NCBI RefSeq assembly: GCF_003864335.1
Contig: NZ_BEXA01000001.1
Coordinates: forward strand, 1 to 64,000
Source of the DNA: Lentilactobacillus kosonis
GTDB taxonomy: Bacteria; Bacillota; Bacilli; Lactobacillales; Lactobacillaceae
DNA: 64,000 nucleotides
Direction: 5' to 3'
How positions within the stretch are numbered: the first letter of the stretch is position 1; each line of letters begins with the position of its first letter. Below the pieces are notes generated by a model. That model was not told where the DNA came from, searched no databases, and worked only from the letters and a program-made list of their open reading frames with translations. Shown piece after piece: positions 39,400 through 49,317 of the stretch. A program made the position numbers and the translations under genes.

Positions 39400-39454
39400 A
39401 TTCATGCGTAGTTATTAGGAACCATCTTAATCATCATAAATATGCAAATAACAG

Positions 39455-39493
39455 TAACCCCTGATCTCAACTTACTTGAGATCAGGGGTTTTA
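39455..39493. terminator. Terminator (family member)
   Basis: TAACCCCTGATCTCAA-CTTA-CTTGAGATCAGGGGTTTTA between convergent genes. Confidence 0.88.
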
Positions 39494-39510
39494 TCGACAG
39501 TTAAAAAATT

Positions 39511-40374
39511 TTATCTCTGATAATCATCAGCATCGGTTGAGTACGCTATATCTTTTTGATTTTCAAGAGCCGTTAATCGATTAGATAACGCCTCATGAAT
39601 TTTATTGTATGAGTCGCTACCCAATGTCATCCGCAAGGCACCCTTACCTTCATCAACGCGCTTAATGATTTGATCTGCCATCTTTTGTGGATCGCCAGCA
39701 ATCATTTTGATATATGCTTCAACATCGATGCCCGGTACGTCACCTTTGATTTGGTGAGTAATTTGATCGACAACTGTTCCTTCATAAGCTGGTAAATCGG
39801 CTCCAAATACTCCACCGCCAACGAAATTCGTTCTGATTCCGCCCGGTTCAACAATCGTTGTCTGAACATTGAATGGTGCTACTTCAGTTGCCAGTGCCTC
39901 AAAGGCCGCTTCAACTGCCCACTTAGAAGAACTATACATGCCCATTGCTTGAGTTGAATACTCACCGGCCATGCTAGAAATCTGGATAATATGCCCGTGA
40001 CCTTGTTCACGGAAATGGGGCATGAATGCTCTAGCAGTACTTAATGAACCAAATAGATTAACTGCGAACACATCTTCAACTTGCTCAGCACTAATTCCTT
40101 CAACTGCACCATATAATCCATACGCAGCATTATTCAATAAGACATCGATTGTTCCAAGCTCATTAAATGCTTTGTCGACGACTTCCTTAATATCTTGGTC
40201 ACTTTTAAGATCCATTGTGGTCTCCCAGAGTTGATCACCATATTGTGATTTCAAATCTGATAATGCACCCTCACGATGAGTAGTTGCGGCAACTCGATCG
40301 CCCCGCTTAAGTAATTTGCTAACGACAGAAGTTGCTAAACCACCAGTTGCACCTGTAATAAACCATGTTTTCAT
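39511..40374 (-). CDS. Short-chain dehydrogenase/reductase
   Basis: 287 aa from ATG 40374 (MKTWFITGATGGLATSVVSK) after TGGAGGAAA. Cofactor motif TGATGGLA, NNAAYG in place of NNAG, Ser in ISSMAGE and active-site YSSSK; PGGIRTNFVGG follows. Divergent from the tetR at 40610, with three GCGATAG palindromes between, so almost certainly its target. Confidence 0.93.
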   Translation of the reverse strand: MKTWFITGATGGLATSVVSKLLKRGDRVAATTHREGALSDLKSQYGDQLWETTMDLKSDQDIKEVVDKAFNELGTIDVLLNNAAYGLYGAVEGISAEQVEDVFAVNLFGSLSTARAFMPHFREQGHGHIIQISSMAGEYSTQAMGMYSSSKWAVEAAFEALATEVAPFNVQTTIVEPGGIRTNFVGGGVFGADLPAYEGTVVDQITHQIKGDVPGIDVEAYIKMIAGDPQKMADQIIKRVDEGKGALRMTLGSDSYNKIHEALSNRLTALENQKDIAYSTDADDYQR

Positions 40375-40442
40375 ATTAATTTCCTCCATTATTCCGTTTG
40401 CATTTTAATTGAGCATCTAATATTTATACTTATCTTCGTTTT

Positions 40443-40591
40443 AGCGATAGAACTATCGTTTAAACTTAAAACCGAGTATAGCGATAGAACTATCGCTTGT
40501 CAACCAAATTAGTTCACTTTATTTAATTTTCGAAAATGATACCTCTTGTAACCCGCAAAGATGTTGGGGTTAATTAACGATAGAATTATCG
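40443..40591. promoter_or_regulatory. Three TetR operators (GCGATAG-AA-CTATCGC)
   Basis: GCGATAG-AA-CTATCGT at 40444-40459, perfect GCGATAG-AA-CTATCGC at 40481-40496, and CGATAGAATTATCG at 40578-40591, all in the SDR/tetR divergent gap. The third overlaps the likely tetR promoter. Confidence 0.85.
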
Positions 40592-40615
40592 CCACTTTAC
40601 TGGTATTATGTGGTT

Positions 40616-41191
40616 ATGAAACCAAAAAATGAGTCTGTTCGCCGGCAGATTATTGATGCTGCTACTGAGCTTATTATCGAATACGGGGTCGCTGGCACCT
40701 CAACTGTCAAAGTCGCAAAACGCATCAACGGCGCCCAATCAAATATTTACTCATACTTCAAAAGTAAGGAAGAATTAATTTCCGGAGTGTTCTTGTATCA
40801 TCAAAGCATGATGATTAATGCTATTGAACCAGTATTTGATACAACCAAGTCTCCCCAGGATCTAGTTGCAGATCTTGTGACTGAATTATTATTATTTGCA
40901 GATAATCATCCGGCATCAATTCAAATTATCTCTGCATTTCGGGCCCAACCTAATCTTCGCAGTCAGCTGCCCACGATTGCCGACAATCAGCTTTTGACCG
41001 AGATGTTTAAATTAATCACTCGCTACCAACGTGACGGAATCATTAATCAGACACCTGCAGAATTCATTGCTGAAGCAATCTTTTCTATCGTGGTAAACTA
41101 CAGCAATGCAAAGTTGGCAAATGAAAGTTATGCGCCAAAACTTACTAAAGAAATGGTGATTCAGTTAATTACTGATTTCACTTTTATTTAA
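40616..41191 (+). CDS. TetR-family transcriptional regulator
   Basis: 191 aa from ATG 40616 (MKPKNESVRRQIIDAATELI); a GTG at 40610 would add two residues. HTH in residues 8-55 (VAKRINGAQSNIYSYFKSKE). Reader of the three GCGATAG sites. No ribosome site is seen; TATTAT at 40604-40609 looks like a -10 only 6 bp before the ATG, so the mRNA may be leaderless. Confidence 0.88.
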   Translation: MKPKNESVRRQIIDAATELIIEYGVAGTSTVKVAKRINGAQSNIYSYFKSKEELISGVFLYHQSMMINAIEPVFDTTKSPQDLVADLVTELLLFADNHPASIQIISAFRAQPNLRSQLPTIADNQLLTEMFKLITRYQRDGIINQTPAEFIAEAIFSIVVNYSNAKLANESYAPKLTKEMVIQLITDFTFI

Positions 41192-41235
41192 AATATTTCG
41201 CATCGCATAATCACTTTGTTAATATCCAACAACGT

Positions 41236-41273
41236 AAAACACCTGACCTCAATTATTGAGATCAGGTGTTTTC
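41236..41273. terminator. Terminator (family member)
   Basis: AAAACACCTGACCTCA-ATTAT-TGAGATCAGGTGTTTTC between convergent genes. Confidence 0.9.
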
Positions 41274-41290
41274 ATTTAGTTATTATTAAC

Positions 41291-42150
41291 CTAATTATTA
41301 CTATCGTCTCCTTTAGGCTGTGGCATTAATGTATTCCACATTGGAGATGGATTACCATGATTACGTTGATTAAATTCCTCCCAGAACCATTGTTGACCCA
41401 AAAGTTTTTTAAGTCTTGGGACTGCTTCGCCATCAGGCCCACTGTAATATCTGACTTGTTTATTGTTCCCATCAGTAACCATTCGAAACATTACATCGGC
41501 TGTAATTTGCGGATTAGATCTCACGGTATTCATTGAGTTGAATTGTTGCCATGGCTCAACGTAATCTTCAATTGTCTGTTCAGCCACTTCGGTCTTATTG
41601 AAAATATTAGTGTTCATGTTTCCAGGAAGAAGGACTTTGACAATCACTCCAAAATCACCTAACTCAGCATTCATCCCTTCAGTTAAACTTAAGACCGCAC
41701 TCTTAGATGCCTCGTACACCGATGTATAAGGGAATCCCTCTTCAGCACTAATTGAGCTTACATTGACAATTACTCCGGAGCGTTGTTCTCTGAAGATTGG
41801 CAAGAAAGCCTTATTGACTGCCATTAGACCAAAAACATTGGTCTGAAATTGACGGTGAATTTGATCCATCGTGGTGCTTTCAAGTGGGCCAGCTTGAAAA
41901 TAACCGGCATTGTTTATTAATGCATCTACCCGACCAAATTGCTTTTTAGCTAATTCACCAAAGTCTAAATCGGCCTGTTCATCATTAACATCCAGCTTTA
42001 AAGTTTTTACATTTGTTAATTCATCAAAGATATTAAGATCACTGTCTTTTCTAACAGTTGCTACAACGTTCCAATTGCGTCAGAAAACATCTTTACAACT
42101 AGTCTTCCAAATCCACTTGCGGTTCCAGTAATTACGATTGTTTTATTCAT
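41291..42150 (-). pseudogene. Short-chain dehydrogenase/reductase, frameshifted
   Basis: From ATG 42150 (MNKTIVITGTASGFGRLVVK) to MFSDA; one T is missing near 42090, and the next frame gives WNVVATVRKDSD, NNAGYFQAG, Ser in SSISAEEG and active-site YEASK. Joined about 286 aa, normal. Ribosome site AAGGAGC. Divergent from merR 42250 with a MerR-type promoter between. Confidence 0.87.
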
Positions 42151-42188
42151 TAGTGTGCTCCTTAATTGATTATCTTAAAAACAAATGT

Positions 42189-42219
42189 AGTATAATCGGT
42201 TAAAGCTACTTTAAGTCAA
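42189..42219 (-). promoter_or_regulatory. MerR-type promoter of SDR
   Basis: Minus strand: -35 TTGACT, 19-bp spacer, -10 TATACT; dyad TTAAAGTAGCTTTAA. Same TTGACTTAAAGT start as the promoter at 6905-6935. Confidence 0.8.
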
Positions 42220-42249
42220 GAATTTTAATCATTTTTTGGAGGTCTAAAT

Positions 42250-42603
42250 ATGACCATTACAGAATTATCAATAAAGCTAGGTGTGCCAACTTCTACACTG
42301 CGCTATTACGAACAAATTGGTCTGATATTCTCTGGCCGTCAGTCAAACGGAAATCGGACCTATGATGAACAGCAATTCGAACGAGCCAGACGGATTCTTC
42401 TTTTTAGAAGAGCTGGCGTAACTATTGCTGAACTCAAACAGTTATTTTCAAATAATATGGATGACACAACTGCTTTAAAAATGTTAGCTGATGCCAAACG
42501 TAGAATCAGTGAGCAAGAAAAAGAATTGGCAGAAACGATGTCATTTCTAGAGATGAAAACCAATTGGCATCGGAATCACAAAGCCAATTATTCTGAAAAA
42601 TGA
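42250..42603 (+). CDS. MerR-family transcriptional regulator
   Basis: 117-aa MerR: HTH MTITELSIKLGVPTSTLRYY, wing RQSNGNRTYDEQ, coiled coil 75-110. Divergent from the SDR at 41291 and probably its activator. Ribosome site TTGGAGG. Confidence 0.9.
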   Translation: MTITELSIKLGVPTSTLRYYEQIGLIFSGRQSNGNRTYDEQQFERARRILLFRRAGVTIAELKQLFSNNMDDTTALKMLADAKRRISEQEKELAETMSFLEMKTNWHRNHKANYSEK

Positions 42604-42675
42604 TTCAAAATAAAGCTGTTATTTTACCATAAATTTTTCCAGGTATCTAATGCCGTTTAGCGTTTTAACTCAACC

Positions 42676-42715
42676 AAAATCCCTGACTTCAGTTAATCGA
42701 GATCAGGGATTTTAT
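42676..42715. terminator. Terminator (family member)
   Basis: AAAATCCCTGACTTCAG-TTAAT-CGAGATCAGGGATTTTA. Confidence 0.88.
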
Positions 42716-42724
42716 ATTACTAAA

Positions 42725-42898
42725 TTATTGACCACCCATAATTTTATCTGAATCAGGTGGTGTTAATATTAACCAAGTTAGATTTTGAACGACAGCAATT
42801 ATCAAGCCACTGAATGGTACAAAATAAATACTGATAAAATCGACCGCCATCAATACCAGATCAAGAAATCCGGCGCTTCGTAAATAACCATCGCCCAT
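42725..42898 (-). CDS. Possible 57-aa membrane protein overlapping SnoaL-like gene end
   Basis: Open frame MGDGYLRSAGFLDLVLMAVD, hydrophobic through PFSGLIIAVVQNLTWLILTP, ending IMGGQ. It overlaps the 3' end of the SnoaL-like gene in another frame and has no good ribosome site. May be the remaining part of a membrane-protein gene. Not a recognised family. Confidence 0.35.
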   Translation of the reverse strand: MGDGYLRSAGFLDLVLMAVDFISIYFVPFSGLIIAVVQNLTWLILTPPDSDKIMGGQ

Positions 42899-43234
42899 TG
42901 ATGCGCGCTAAAGTGTGGTTAATTTGTGCCACTGATACGTTTTTAAGTGATTCCGAATCAATAATTAGGAGAATCGAACTGGCTGTGGCGGTCGTAGCCG
43001 TCAAATTATTAACAACCACGGACGTGGTCAGATGAAGTGTATGTCCTTCCTTGTTCCAAACATTTTGGACCATGTTTTTAACTCTTCATGACCAATCGCA
43101 CTACCTTGGGTCCCTTCAATTGCCCCATCATCAGAGAACAATGCAACATATCGTTTCGCATCCTTTTGGCTGGCTAATTGATCAGCCTGGGTAATCATTT
43201 GCATGATCGTTAATAAATCTTCACTGTTTCCCAT
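42861..43234 (-). pseudogene. SnoaL-like/NTF2-fold protein, frameshifted
   Basis: From ATG 43234 (MGNSEDLLTIMQMITQADQL) with YVALFSDDGAIEGTQG, an NTF2-like opening, to about 43060; the other frame continues KEGHTLHLTTSVVVNNL and ends INGRWLFTKRRIS. About 124 aa joined, normal for SnoaL-like small hydrolase/isomerase folds of unknown substrate. Ribosome site AGGAGGAG. Confidence 0.75.
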
Positions 43235-43518
43235 ATTTTTCTCCTCCTAAAATATATTCAGAACCGCTTAATGTAAAATATTCCTTGATTCCCAACGTGT
43301 CATATCAATATGTCCATTAAGTAATAATTTTAAGTTTGACGTTTCGATTGTTGATTTATTACAAAAGCTTCTGCACTCAAAGACTTCCCAATCCTAGCAC
43401 TGACAAAGTCAACTCAAACTAACGCCGTTATTATCGCGAAATCATGACAAATCAAGCATGATTAATTACTCAGAAAACAATTGATCTATATCTGTAAAAG
43501 TTGGAAAATTATGGTTGA

Positions 43519-44244
43519 TTATTGTTTGATGCTCTTCACAATCAGCATCATTGGTCGACGCCATTCATTCGCCATCTCTGGTAGCTCCTTCAGATTATCT
43601 GATGGAGTTGGTTCTACGATATCAGCAATCACAAAGTTTCGCTTTACTAATGTTTCTAAATAGGTGGTTACTGTCCGATGATATTTGATTATTTTCGAGC
43701 CCAAAAATCAGTCTCTCGCGCACTTTCATCGAAATAGCGGTCAACAGGGAACACTGTCCGATCTCCACTTTTAACAAATTCTTGATCACCAGAAGCCGTA
43801 AATATTGGATGTTCCACCGAAAAAAGAAAAATTCCATTTGGTCTTAAATAATGTTGAACGTGAACCATCAAATCATCGAACGATGGCAAATAATGTATCG
43901 CTAATGATGAAAATACTAAATCAAATTCGTTAGCATCATAATCAACTTGGCTAATATCGCCAATTTGGAATCTTATTTTTGAATCATTATTTTTTTCCTT
44001 TAGCAGTTGCAATCATTTTTTCAGATAAATCAACTGCAGTCACTGAAGCCGCACCATGATCGACAAAATATTTTGCATGCCAACCATAGCCAGCACCTAA
44101 ATCAAGAATATTCATATCTTGAACATCTGGTAGGAGCCCCTCAAGTGCAGGCCATTCACCTGCTCCATTCAGTCCTTCTTCACTACGCCGCATATGTGAA
44201 TATTCATCAAAAAATTTGGGGTCGTCATACGGATTTTTCATCAT
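43519..44244 (-). pseudogene. Class I SAM-dependent methyltransferase, two frameshifts
   Basis: From ATG 44244 (MMKNPYDDPKFFDEYSHMRR), SAM motif I NILDLGAGYGWHAK near residue 46 and AVDLSEKMI; seven A near 43993 should be eight. Then IGDISQVDYDANEFDLVFSS and LRPNGIFLFSVEHP; three G near 43693 should be four, and the last frame (GSKIIKYHRTVTTYLETL) ends at 43519. Joined about 242 aa. Substrate unknown. Both are homopolymer losses, so likely intact in the cell. Confidence 0.87.
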
Positions 44245-44442
44245 TTTACCATCCTTAATAATTTGTTTTTCTTCAGTATACCGCTGGTTACAAATCTAAA
44301 AAATATATCTGTTTTTTCTTACTCTAGTCAATAGGTCCTTAAACAATTTTGCTTTTATGACCATAAGTAAGGCAATTTTTTATTATTAACTCAATCATAT
44401 ATTCCAAGTAAACATGCAATCAGCATAATTCTTCAAATAAAC

Positions 44443-44488
44443 GAAAAGCATCCAGAACTCAATTATTGAGATCAGAGATGCTTTTCGT
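44443..44488. terminator. Terminator (family member)
   Basis: GAAAAGCATCCAGAACTCA-ATTAT-TGAGATCAGAGATGCTTTTC; stem with two mismatches. Confidence 0.82.
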
Positions 44489-44504
44489 TTTATATTATTA
44501 ACCA

Positions 44505-45011
44505 TTATTCCTCATCAATAAATTCTACAAATCGATGATTCCAAATTTTTTCGTAGTGTTCAACTAAGATTGGAAAAGGTATCGATTCATCATTCTCTGA
44601 TGAAACTGTTCCTCTGGACATAAATAGTTTGTATCCCCGATCAAACGCGGCTTTGATCGTAGCGTCAATACAGTACGGAATTTCCGCGCCGCAGATTTCT
44701 AATTCATTAACTTTTAACTCATCCAACACTGTCTGCAAATTCGTGTTATGAAATGAATCGGCGTGTGTTTTATCAACATAGTAATCCTGTGAATTAGTTT
44801 CTAAATCATCAACCAATTGCCAGTCATAACTATTCTTTTCAAGGCCTTGATCTGAATGCCGGATAAAAATTATTGGTTTATTGTGACTATGATAGTAATT
44901 AATCCTCTTATTAACCCTTTTAATTAAGTCCGCATTGTTAACTAGTGGACCAACCCCATTTTGTAAATCAATGACGATTAATGCCCGTTTATCTTCCCTA
45001 AAAATTATCAT
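44505..45011 (-). CDS. Isochorismatase-family cysteine hydrolase
   Basis: 168 aa. Catalytic triad positions visible: Asp in LIVIDLQNGVG, Lys in YVDKTHADSF and Cys in GAEIPYCIDATIKAA. The non-proline cis-peptide region precedes the Cys. Substrate unknown (amidase- or nicotinamidase-like). Single gene. Confidence 0.9.
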   Translation of the reverse strand: MIIFREDKRALIVIDLQNGVGPLVNNADLIKRVNKRINYYHSHNKPIIFIRHSDQGLEKNSYDWQLVDDLETNSQDYYVDKTHADSFHNTNLQTVLDELKVNELEICGAEIPYCIDATIKAAFDRGYKLFMSRGTVSSENDESIPFPILVEHYEKIWNHRFVEFIDEE

Positions 45012-45168
45012 ATCTATTCCCCTGATTTATGTTTACAAACTCATACTATATCTATTAACTGCACTCTGGCAACTATAATATCAGTCCGTGACCCCAGGAA
45101 TTTTAAAATGAGGAAATTCAAGATAAAAATCGTATTGCTTAAAGGATGTTTGCATTGATTAATATATT

Positions 45169-45990
45169 TTACTTACCCTTCAACCCCGCCAATACTTGAC
45201 GCCGGAACAAACCAGGTAATGATCTAGCCATGATAACCGTTAAGTGATCATGGAAATTATTAAAGTAGCGTCGTTTAGGTTTTTCGTCAGTTGCGGCACG
45301 ATAAAAGAGATTTGCCAAATCTTCAACTGATGCCCCCATTCCAGGAGCATCATCACTCAGTACTTTTGCCATGTAGTCAACTAATGGTTTATATGCTGTA
45401 TCTGGCTTGAGGTTATTATAAATATTTTGCACTGCTACCGACCCCCATGATGATTTAGTACCACCGGGTTGAACAACAACAGAACGAATGCCGAATTGTT
45501 CAACTTCAATATCTAAAGTGTCGCTCCATTGTTGCAATGCGGCCTTCGTTGCGTGGTAATATGCTCCTAGTGGTGAGTAAATATCACCACCGATTGATGA
45601 AATATTAACGATTCTTCCTGATCCTTGTTTGCGCATAGTTGGCAAAATCAATTGGCTCAAAGTAACTGCCCCAAAGAAATTCGTATCAAATTGTTTGCGA
45701 ATATGATCAGTTGGTGTATCTTCAGCAGGCCCATTTTCGCCATATCCAGCATTATTTATTAGCACATCTACATGATGTTGCTCTTTGATAACCGTATCGG
45801 CAAAGCTTTTAATTGACTCGTCATCAATAACATCTAGCGAAACTGCGTGGATATTCTCACCGTTAGGAATCTTTTCTACTCGACGGGCACCCCCATAAAC
45901 AATCCAGCCATGGTCTGCAAACACTTGAGCAGCAGCTTTACCCATTCCATTAGATGCACCTGTAATAATTACGACTTTTTGATTTTTCAT
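45169..45990 (-). CDS. Short-chain dehydrogenase/reductase
   Basis: 273-aa classical SDR: TGASNGMG at residues 10-17, NNAGYGENG, Ser in NISSIGGD and active-site YHATK; PGGTKSSWG follows. Divergent from the tetR at 46110, the probable regulator. Ribosome site TGAGGAG. Confidence 0.93.
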   Translation of the reverse strand: MKNQKVVIITGASNGMGKAAAQVFADHGWIVYGGARRVEKIPNGENIHAVSLDVIDDESIKSFADTVIKEQHHVDVLINNAGYGENGPAEDTPTDHIRKQFDTNFFGAVTLSQLILPTMRKQGSGRIVNISSIGGDIYSPLGAYYHATKAALQQWSDTLDIEVEQFGIRSVVVQPGGTKSSWGSVAVQNIYNNLKPDTAYKPLVDYMAKVLSDDAPGMGASVEDLANLFYRAATDEKPKRRYFNNFHDHLTVIMARSLPGLFRRQVLAGLKGK

Positions 45991-46109
45991 TTATATTCTC
46001 CTCAGATTGGTGTTACACTTGTACCAGAAATTGTGTTCACAGTATATTCTGCATTTTTATTGAATACAATGCTTTTGAACCCAAATGTGACAACTAAGGA
46101 GTATTTGTA

Positions 46110-46631
46110 ATGCCTACAGCAAGTGAACAAACCAGAGAATATTTATTAGGTGCATTAGATCGATTACTAAAACAAAAGAATTTTATGGACATCACAGTCA
46201 GCGAGCTAACCAGAGTAGCTGGAGTTTCTCGCATGACATTTTATCGGCATTACGGCAACATCTATGAACTGCTAAACATTAACTTGAAACAAATCATGGC
46301 CGAGTTACCAACATACGATAAATTGACAACGGATGAATATGAATCAGCCATCGCTAATTATATGAACTTTTTTAGCGCACACTCGGATTTTATTAAGCTA
46401 ATTCTACGAGCCAAGCAACAAAATTTACTCAGAGAAAATATTACTACCGTTATGCGCTCATTAATGACAGTTAAAAGTAATTCCCTCCCATTCAAAGAAC
46501 GTGATTTGAAATATTATGTCAGTTACCACGCTAATGGATTTGCCAGTGTCATCATTGATTGGTTTAGTAATGGTCAAGTGGAAACACCTGAGGAGATGGC
46601 AGCCTTTCTATATAAAAATATTACTACGTGA
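46110..46631 (+). CDS. TetR-family transcriptional regulator
   Basis: 173-aa TetR with HTH in residues 8-55 (LDRLLKQKNFMDITVSELTR, VSRMTFYRHYGNIYELL), TetR_C_7-like domain. Divergent from the SDR; the gap holds related sites GTGTTACACTTG (46009) and CAAATGTGACAAC (46083), a loose inverted pair. AAGGAG ribosome site. Confidence 0.88.
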   Translation: MPTASEQTREYLLGALDRLLKQKNFMDITVSELTRVAGVSRMTFYRHYGNIYELLNINLKQIMAELPTYDKLTTDEYESAIANYMNFFSAHSDFIKLILRAKQQNLLRENITTVMRSLMTVKSNSLPFKERDLKYYVSYHANGFASVIIDWFSNGQVETPEEMAAFLYKNITT

Positions 46632-46678
46632 CTTATTCAAATTAAGTGCCAACTGTTTCTTCGATTTGGCAATGACGT

Positions 46679-46722
46679 AAAACATCCCTGACCTCAACTT
46701 CTCGAGATCAGGGATGTTTTAT
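46679..46722. terminator. Terminator (family member)
   Basis: AAAACATCCCTGACCTCAA-CTTC-TCGAGATCAGGGATGTTTT. Confidence 0.9.
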
Positions 46723-46782
46723 TGACAAATAATTTCACTTTACCAAGTAATCTGCTTACCAGTTAAGTTCACATAATCGTTA

Positions 46783-47325
46783 TCATTTTTGGTTATCAGA
46801 TTTAGTTTCACCGTCATGGATATCATCCATATATTCGCGAACTAGCATCCACTTCAATTTTCCAATCCAAGTATGATCTTTTTGGGTAATAGTTTCATAC
46901 ATACTACCGTTGATTTTAGCCAAAATAGATGATAACTGAACTAACTCAGTATCATCAAGCACATTCAGGAATGGCATACTAGTCTGCCAAAGGTCATGGG
47001 CATGGCCTTTGCCTGCCGTGGTTAAGCTTACAATTGTCAAACGGCGGTCAGATTCAGATTTAGTTCGCGTTACGTCACCTTTTTTCTCCAGTTTGCGTAC
47101 GAATTCTGCTGTTGATTGCGGTGTTAAATTGAGTTTTTGCGCGAGGTCTTTCTGGGAAACTTGATCTTGATCAAGTAATGCTAATAAAATCTTCCCTTGA
47201 CCTTGAATCACTAGCGTCTTGTCGTGATCACTATGTTGCCTTTCCATCCCAGAACTAACATGTTGTAAGGCAGAAAATTCAAGTAATTTGGTCATTGCTT
47301 CTTGTTTCTTCAATGCATCAGCCAT
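46783..47325 (-). CDS. MarR-family transcriptional regulator
   Basis: 180 aa from ATG 47325 (MADALKKQEAMTKLLEFSAL) after TTGGAGGTG. Winged helix QKDLAQKLNLTPQSTAEFVR, wing TRTKSESDRRLTIV. Divergent from the ABC exporter at 47459-49174, whose promoter carries an ATCAGG palindrome. Similar to the MarR at 49540. Confidence 0.9.
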   Translation of the reverse strand: MADALKKQEAMTKLLEFSALQHVSSGMERQHSDHDKTLVIQGQGKILLALLDQDQVSQKDLAQKLNLTPQSTAEFVRKLEKKGDVTRTKSESDRRLTIVSLTTAGKGHAHDLWQTSMPFLNVLDDTELVQLSSILAKINGSMYETITQKDHTWIGKLKWMLVREYMDDIHDGETKSDNQK

Positions 47326-47380
47326 AAGACACCTCCAAGATATAGTATAGCAAAAAAGTAAGGATACCTGAATAAACACC

Positions 47381-47432
47381 TTGACTTAATAATCAGGGGG
47401 CCTTACAATTTATTTTAATCAGGGTACCTGAT
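47381..47432 (+). promoter_or_regulatory. ABC exporter promoter and MarR operator
   Basis: -35 TTGACT (47381), 17-bp spacer, -10 TACAAT (47404). AATCAGG lies inside the spacer and the palindrome ATCAGG-GTA-CCTGAT (47418-47432) lies just downstream, where a bound MarR would block initiation. Confidence 0.75.
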
Positions 47433-47458
47433 AGAAAATGAAAAGGAAGTTAGTAACC

Positions 47459-48384
47459 ATGAATGCAATCGAAGTCAATCATCTATCGAAAAGTTTTGGA
47501 AGCTATCAAGCGCTCCAAGATGTTTCATTCACCGTCAAACAAGGAGAAGTTTTCGGGCTACTTGGTCCTAATGGGGCAGGAAAAACTACCGCATTAAGGA
47601 TGCTTACAACTTTATTAAAACCATCCTCTGGAACGGTCGAGATTTTCGGTCACGATACTGCAACCGACGGCCAGGCCGCACGTCAGATGTTTGGCCTAAC
47701 TGGTCAATACGCAACTGTCGACGAGGATTTAACCGCTCGTCAGAATTTAATGATTTTCTCAAAATTAAACGGATTATTTGGAGCTGAAGCAAAACACCGT
47801 ACAAATGAACTTATCGAAGAGTTTTCGTTAAAAAATCTGCTGATAAGTCAATCAAAAGCTTCTCTGGTGGGATGCGGCGCCGACTAGACCTCGCAATTAG
47901 CTTAATCACCAGGCCAGCGATTATTTTTTTAGATGAGCCAACAACAGGCCTTGATCCCCGTACCCGCAAACAAATGTGGACCACAATTCGCGAATTAGTT
48001 GCAAGTGGATCAACCATCATGTTAACGACACAGTATCTAGACGAGGCTGATCAGTTAGCTGATCGCGTTGCCGTAATTGATCATGGCAAATTAATCAAAA
48101 TTGGCTCGCCGTCAGAATTAAAAAAGCAAGTCGGTAATTCATCTCTATGCCTCACATTTGCGACTGATGAAACCACTCATAAAGCCATCCCAATCATTGA
48201 ACAACAGCTTAGAACAACCGCAACTACAGATCATACGTCTCTGTCCGTCCCACTGAAAAACACCTCTGAAATCACAAGCTTACTCGACAAATTACAGGCT
48301 AAAAACATTGCAATTACAAGTATCAACGTCGAAGAGCCAACACTGGATGACGTCTTTATGCAACTCACTGTTGGTACAAATTAA
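47459..48384 (+). pseudogene. ABC exporter ATP-binding protein (DrrA-like), frameshifted
   Basis: From ATG 47459 (MNAIEVNHLSKSFGSYQALQ) Walker A GPNGAGKTTALR, then the Q-loop; one G is missing near 47842, just before the signature, which in the other frame is KSFSGGMRRRLDLAISL, followed by Walker B FLDEPTTGLDPRTR and TTQYLDEAD (Gln in place of the H-loop His, as in DrrA-type ATPases). Joined about 308 aa. Drug exporter with the permease 13 bp downstream. Confidence 0.87.
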
Positions 48385-48397
48385 GGAGAAAATAAAT

Positions 48398-49174
48398 ATG
48401 CAAACTATCACTGCTAAACCCAATGTTCTCAAAAATACTGGAACGATGGTCTACCGTAATCTACTTAAAACAATTCATAATCCTGAGAGATTTATGGATG
48501 TTATCATTCAACCCATCATGTTAATGCTACTTTTTGGTTACTTATTTGGAGGTGCTATTGCAGGTGGTGTGACTGCATATCTACCCACTATTGTTCCCGG
48601 AATTTTGGTTCAAACCATGATTTCCGCGGCCTCAGGATCGGCAACTCAAATTCGTGAAGATCTCGATACTGGTGTGTTTGACCGGTTCAAATCCTTACCA
48701 ATCGCGCATATTGCACCTCTTGCTGGTCAACTATTCGCTGACATTTTACGACTGATGATTGCGACAGTATCATCCCTAGCTACAGGCTATGCGATGGGCT
48801 GGCGACCAGCTGTTGGTTTCCAGTGGGTCCTAGCTGCAGCGGCATTAGCAATCTTCATTGGCTGGTCACTATCTTGGGTCTTCGCCCTAATTGGTTTGTT
48901 AGTAAAAAGCGCAACTTTCATCCAAAGTCTTTCAACGATTGTAATGATGTTACTGTCATTCATGTCTAACGCCTTTGTGCCGACCAATACCCTTCCCCAC
49001 TTCATGCAAATTTTAGCCAATGCAAATCCAGTCTCATTTTTTGTTATAGCAACCAAATCTTTATTGATAAATGGATCATGGTCGCAGGAATCTTTAGTAG
49101 TACTTGCATTTGGTGTTGGCACAGTAGTCATTACCTTGCCTCTGACCTTATGGGCTTATAATCACAATAACTAA
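48398..49174 (+). CDS. ABC-2-type drug exporter permease (DrrB-like)
   Basis: 258 aa, six hydrophobic helices, with the ABC-2 EAA-like region DTGVFDRFKSLPI after helix 2 and FMSNAFVPTNTLP near the C-terminus. Partner of the ATPase at 47459. The start at 48398 follows AAGGAGAAA; the longer upstream frame would overlap the ATPase gene. Confidence 0.92.
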   Translation: MQTITAKPNVLKNTGTMVYRNLLKTIHNPERFMDVIIQPIMLMLLFGYLFGGAIAGGVTAYLPTIVPGILVQTMISAASGSATQIREDLDTGVFDRFKSLPIAHIAPLAGQLFADILRLMIATVSSLATGYAMGWRPAVGFQWVLAAAALAIFIGWSLSWVFALIGLLVKSATFIQSLSTIVMMLLSFMSNAFVPTNTLPHFMQILANANPVSFFVIATKSLLINGSWSQESLVVLAFGVGTVVITLPLTLWAYNHNN

Positions 49175-49276
49175 ATTCAAGGCTATGAGCCACTTCCATA
49201 AGCTTTGTTAACAATATTAGTACCTGTCACTAATTACAACTAATCTAGTTTATTAAAAAAATCAATAAAATGAAGC

Positions 49277-49317
49277 GAAAAATCCCTGACCTCAATTACT
49301 CGAAATCAGGGATTTTA
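49277..49317. terminator. Terminator (family member)
   Basis: AAAAATCCCTGACCTCAA-TTAC-TCGAAATCAGGGATTTTA. In the 365-bp gap 49175-49539. Confidence 0.87.
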
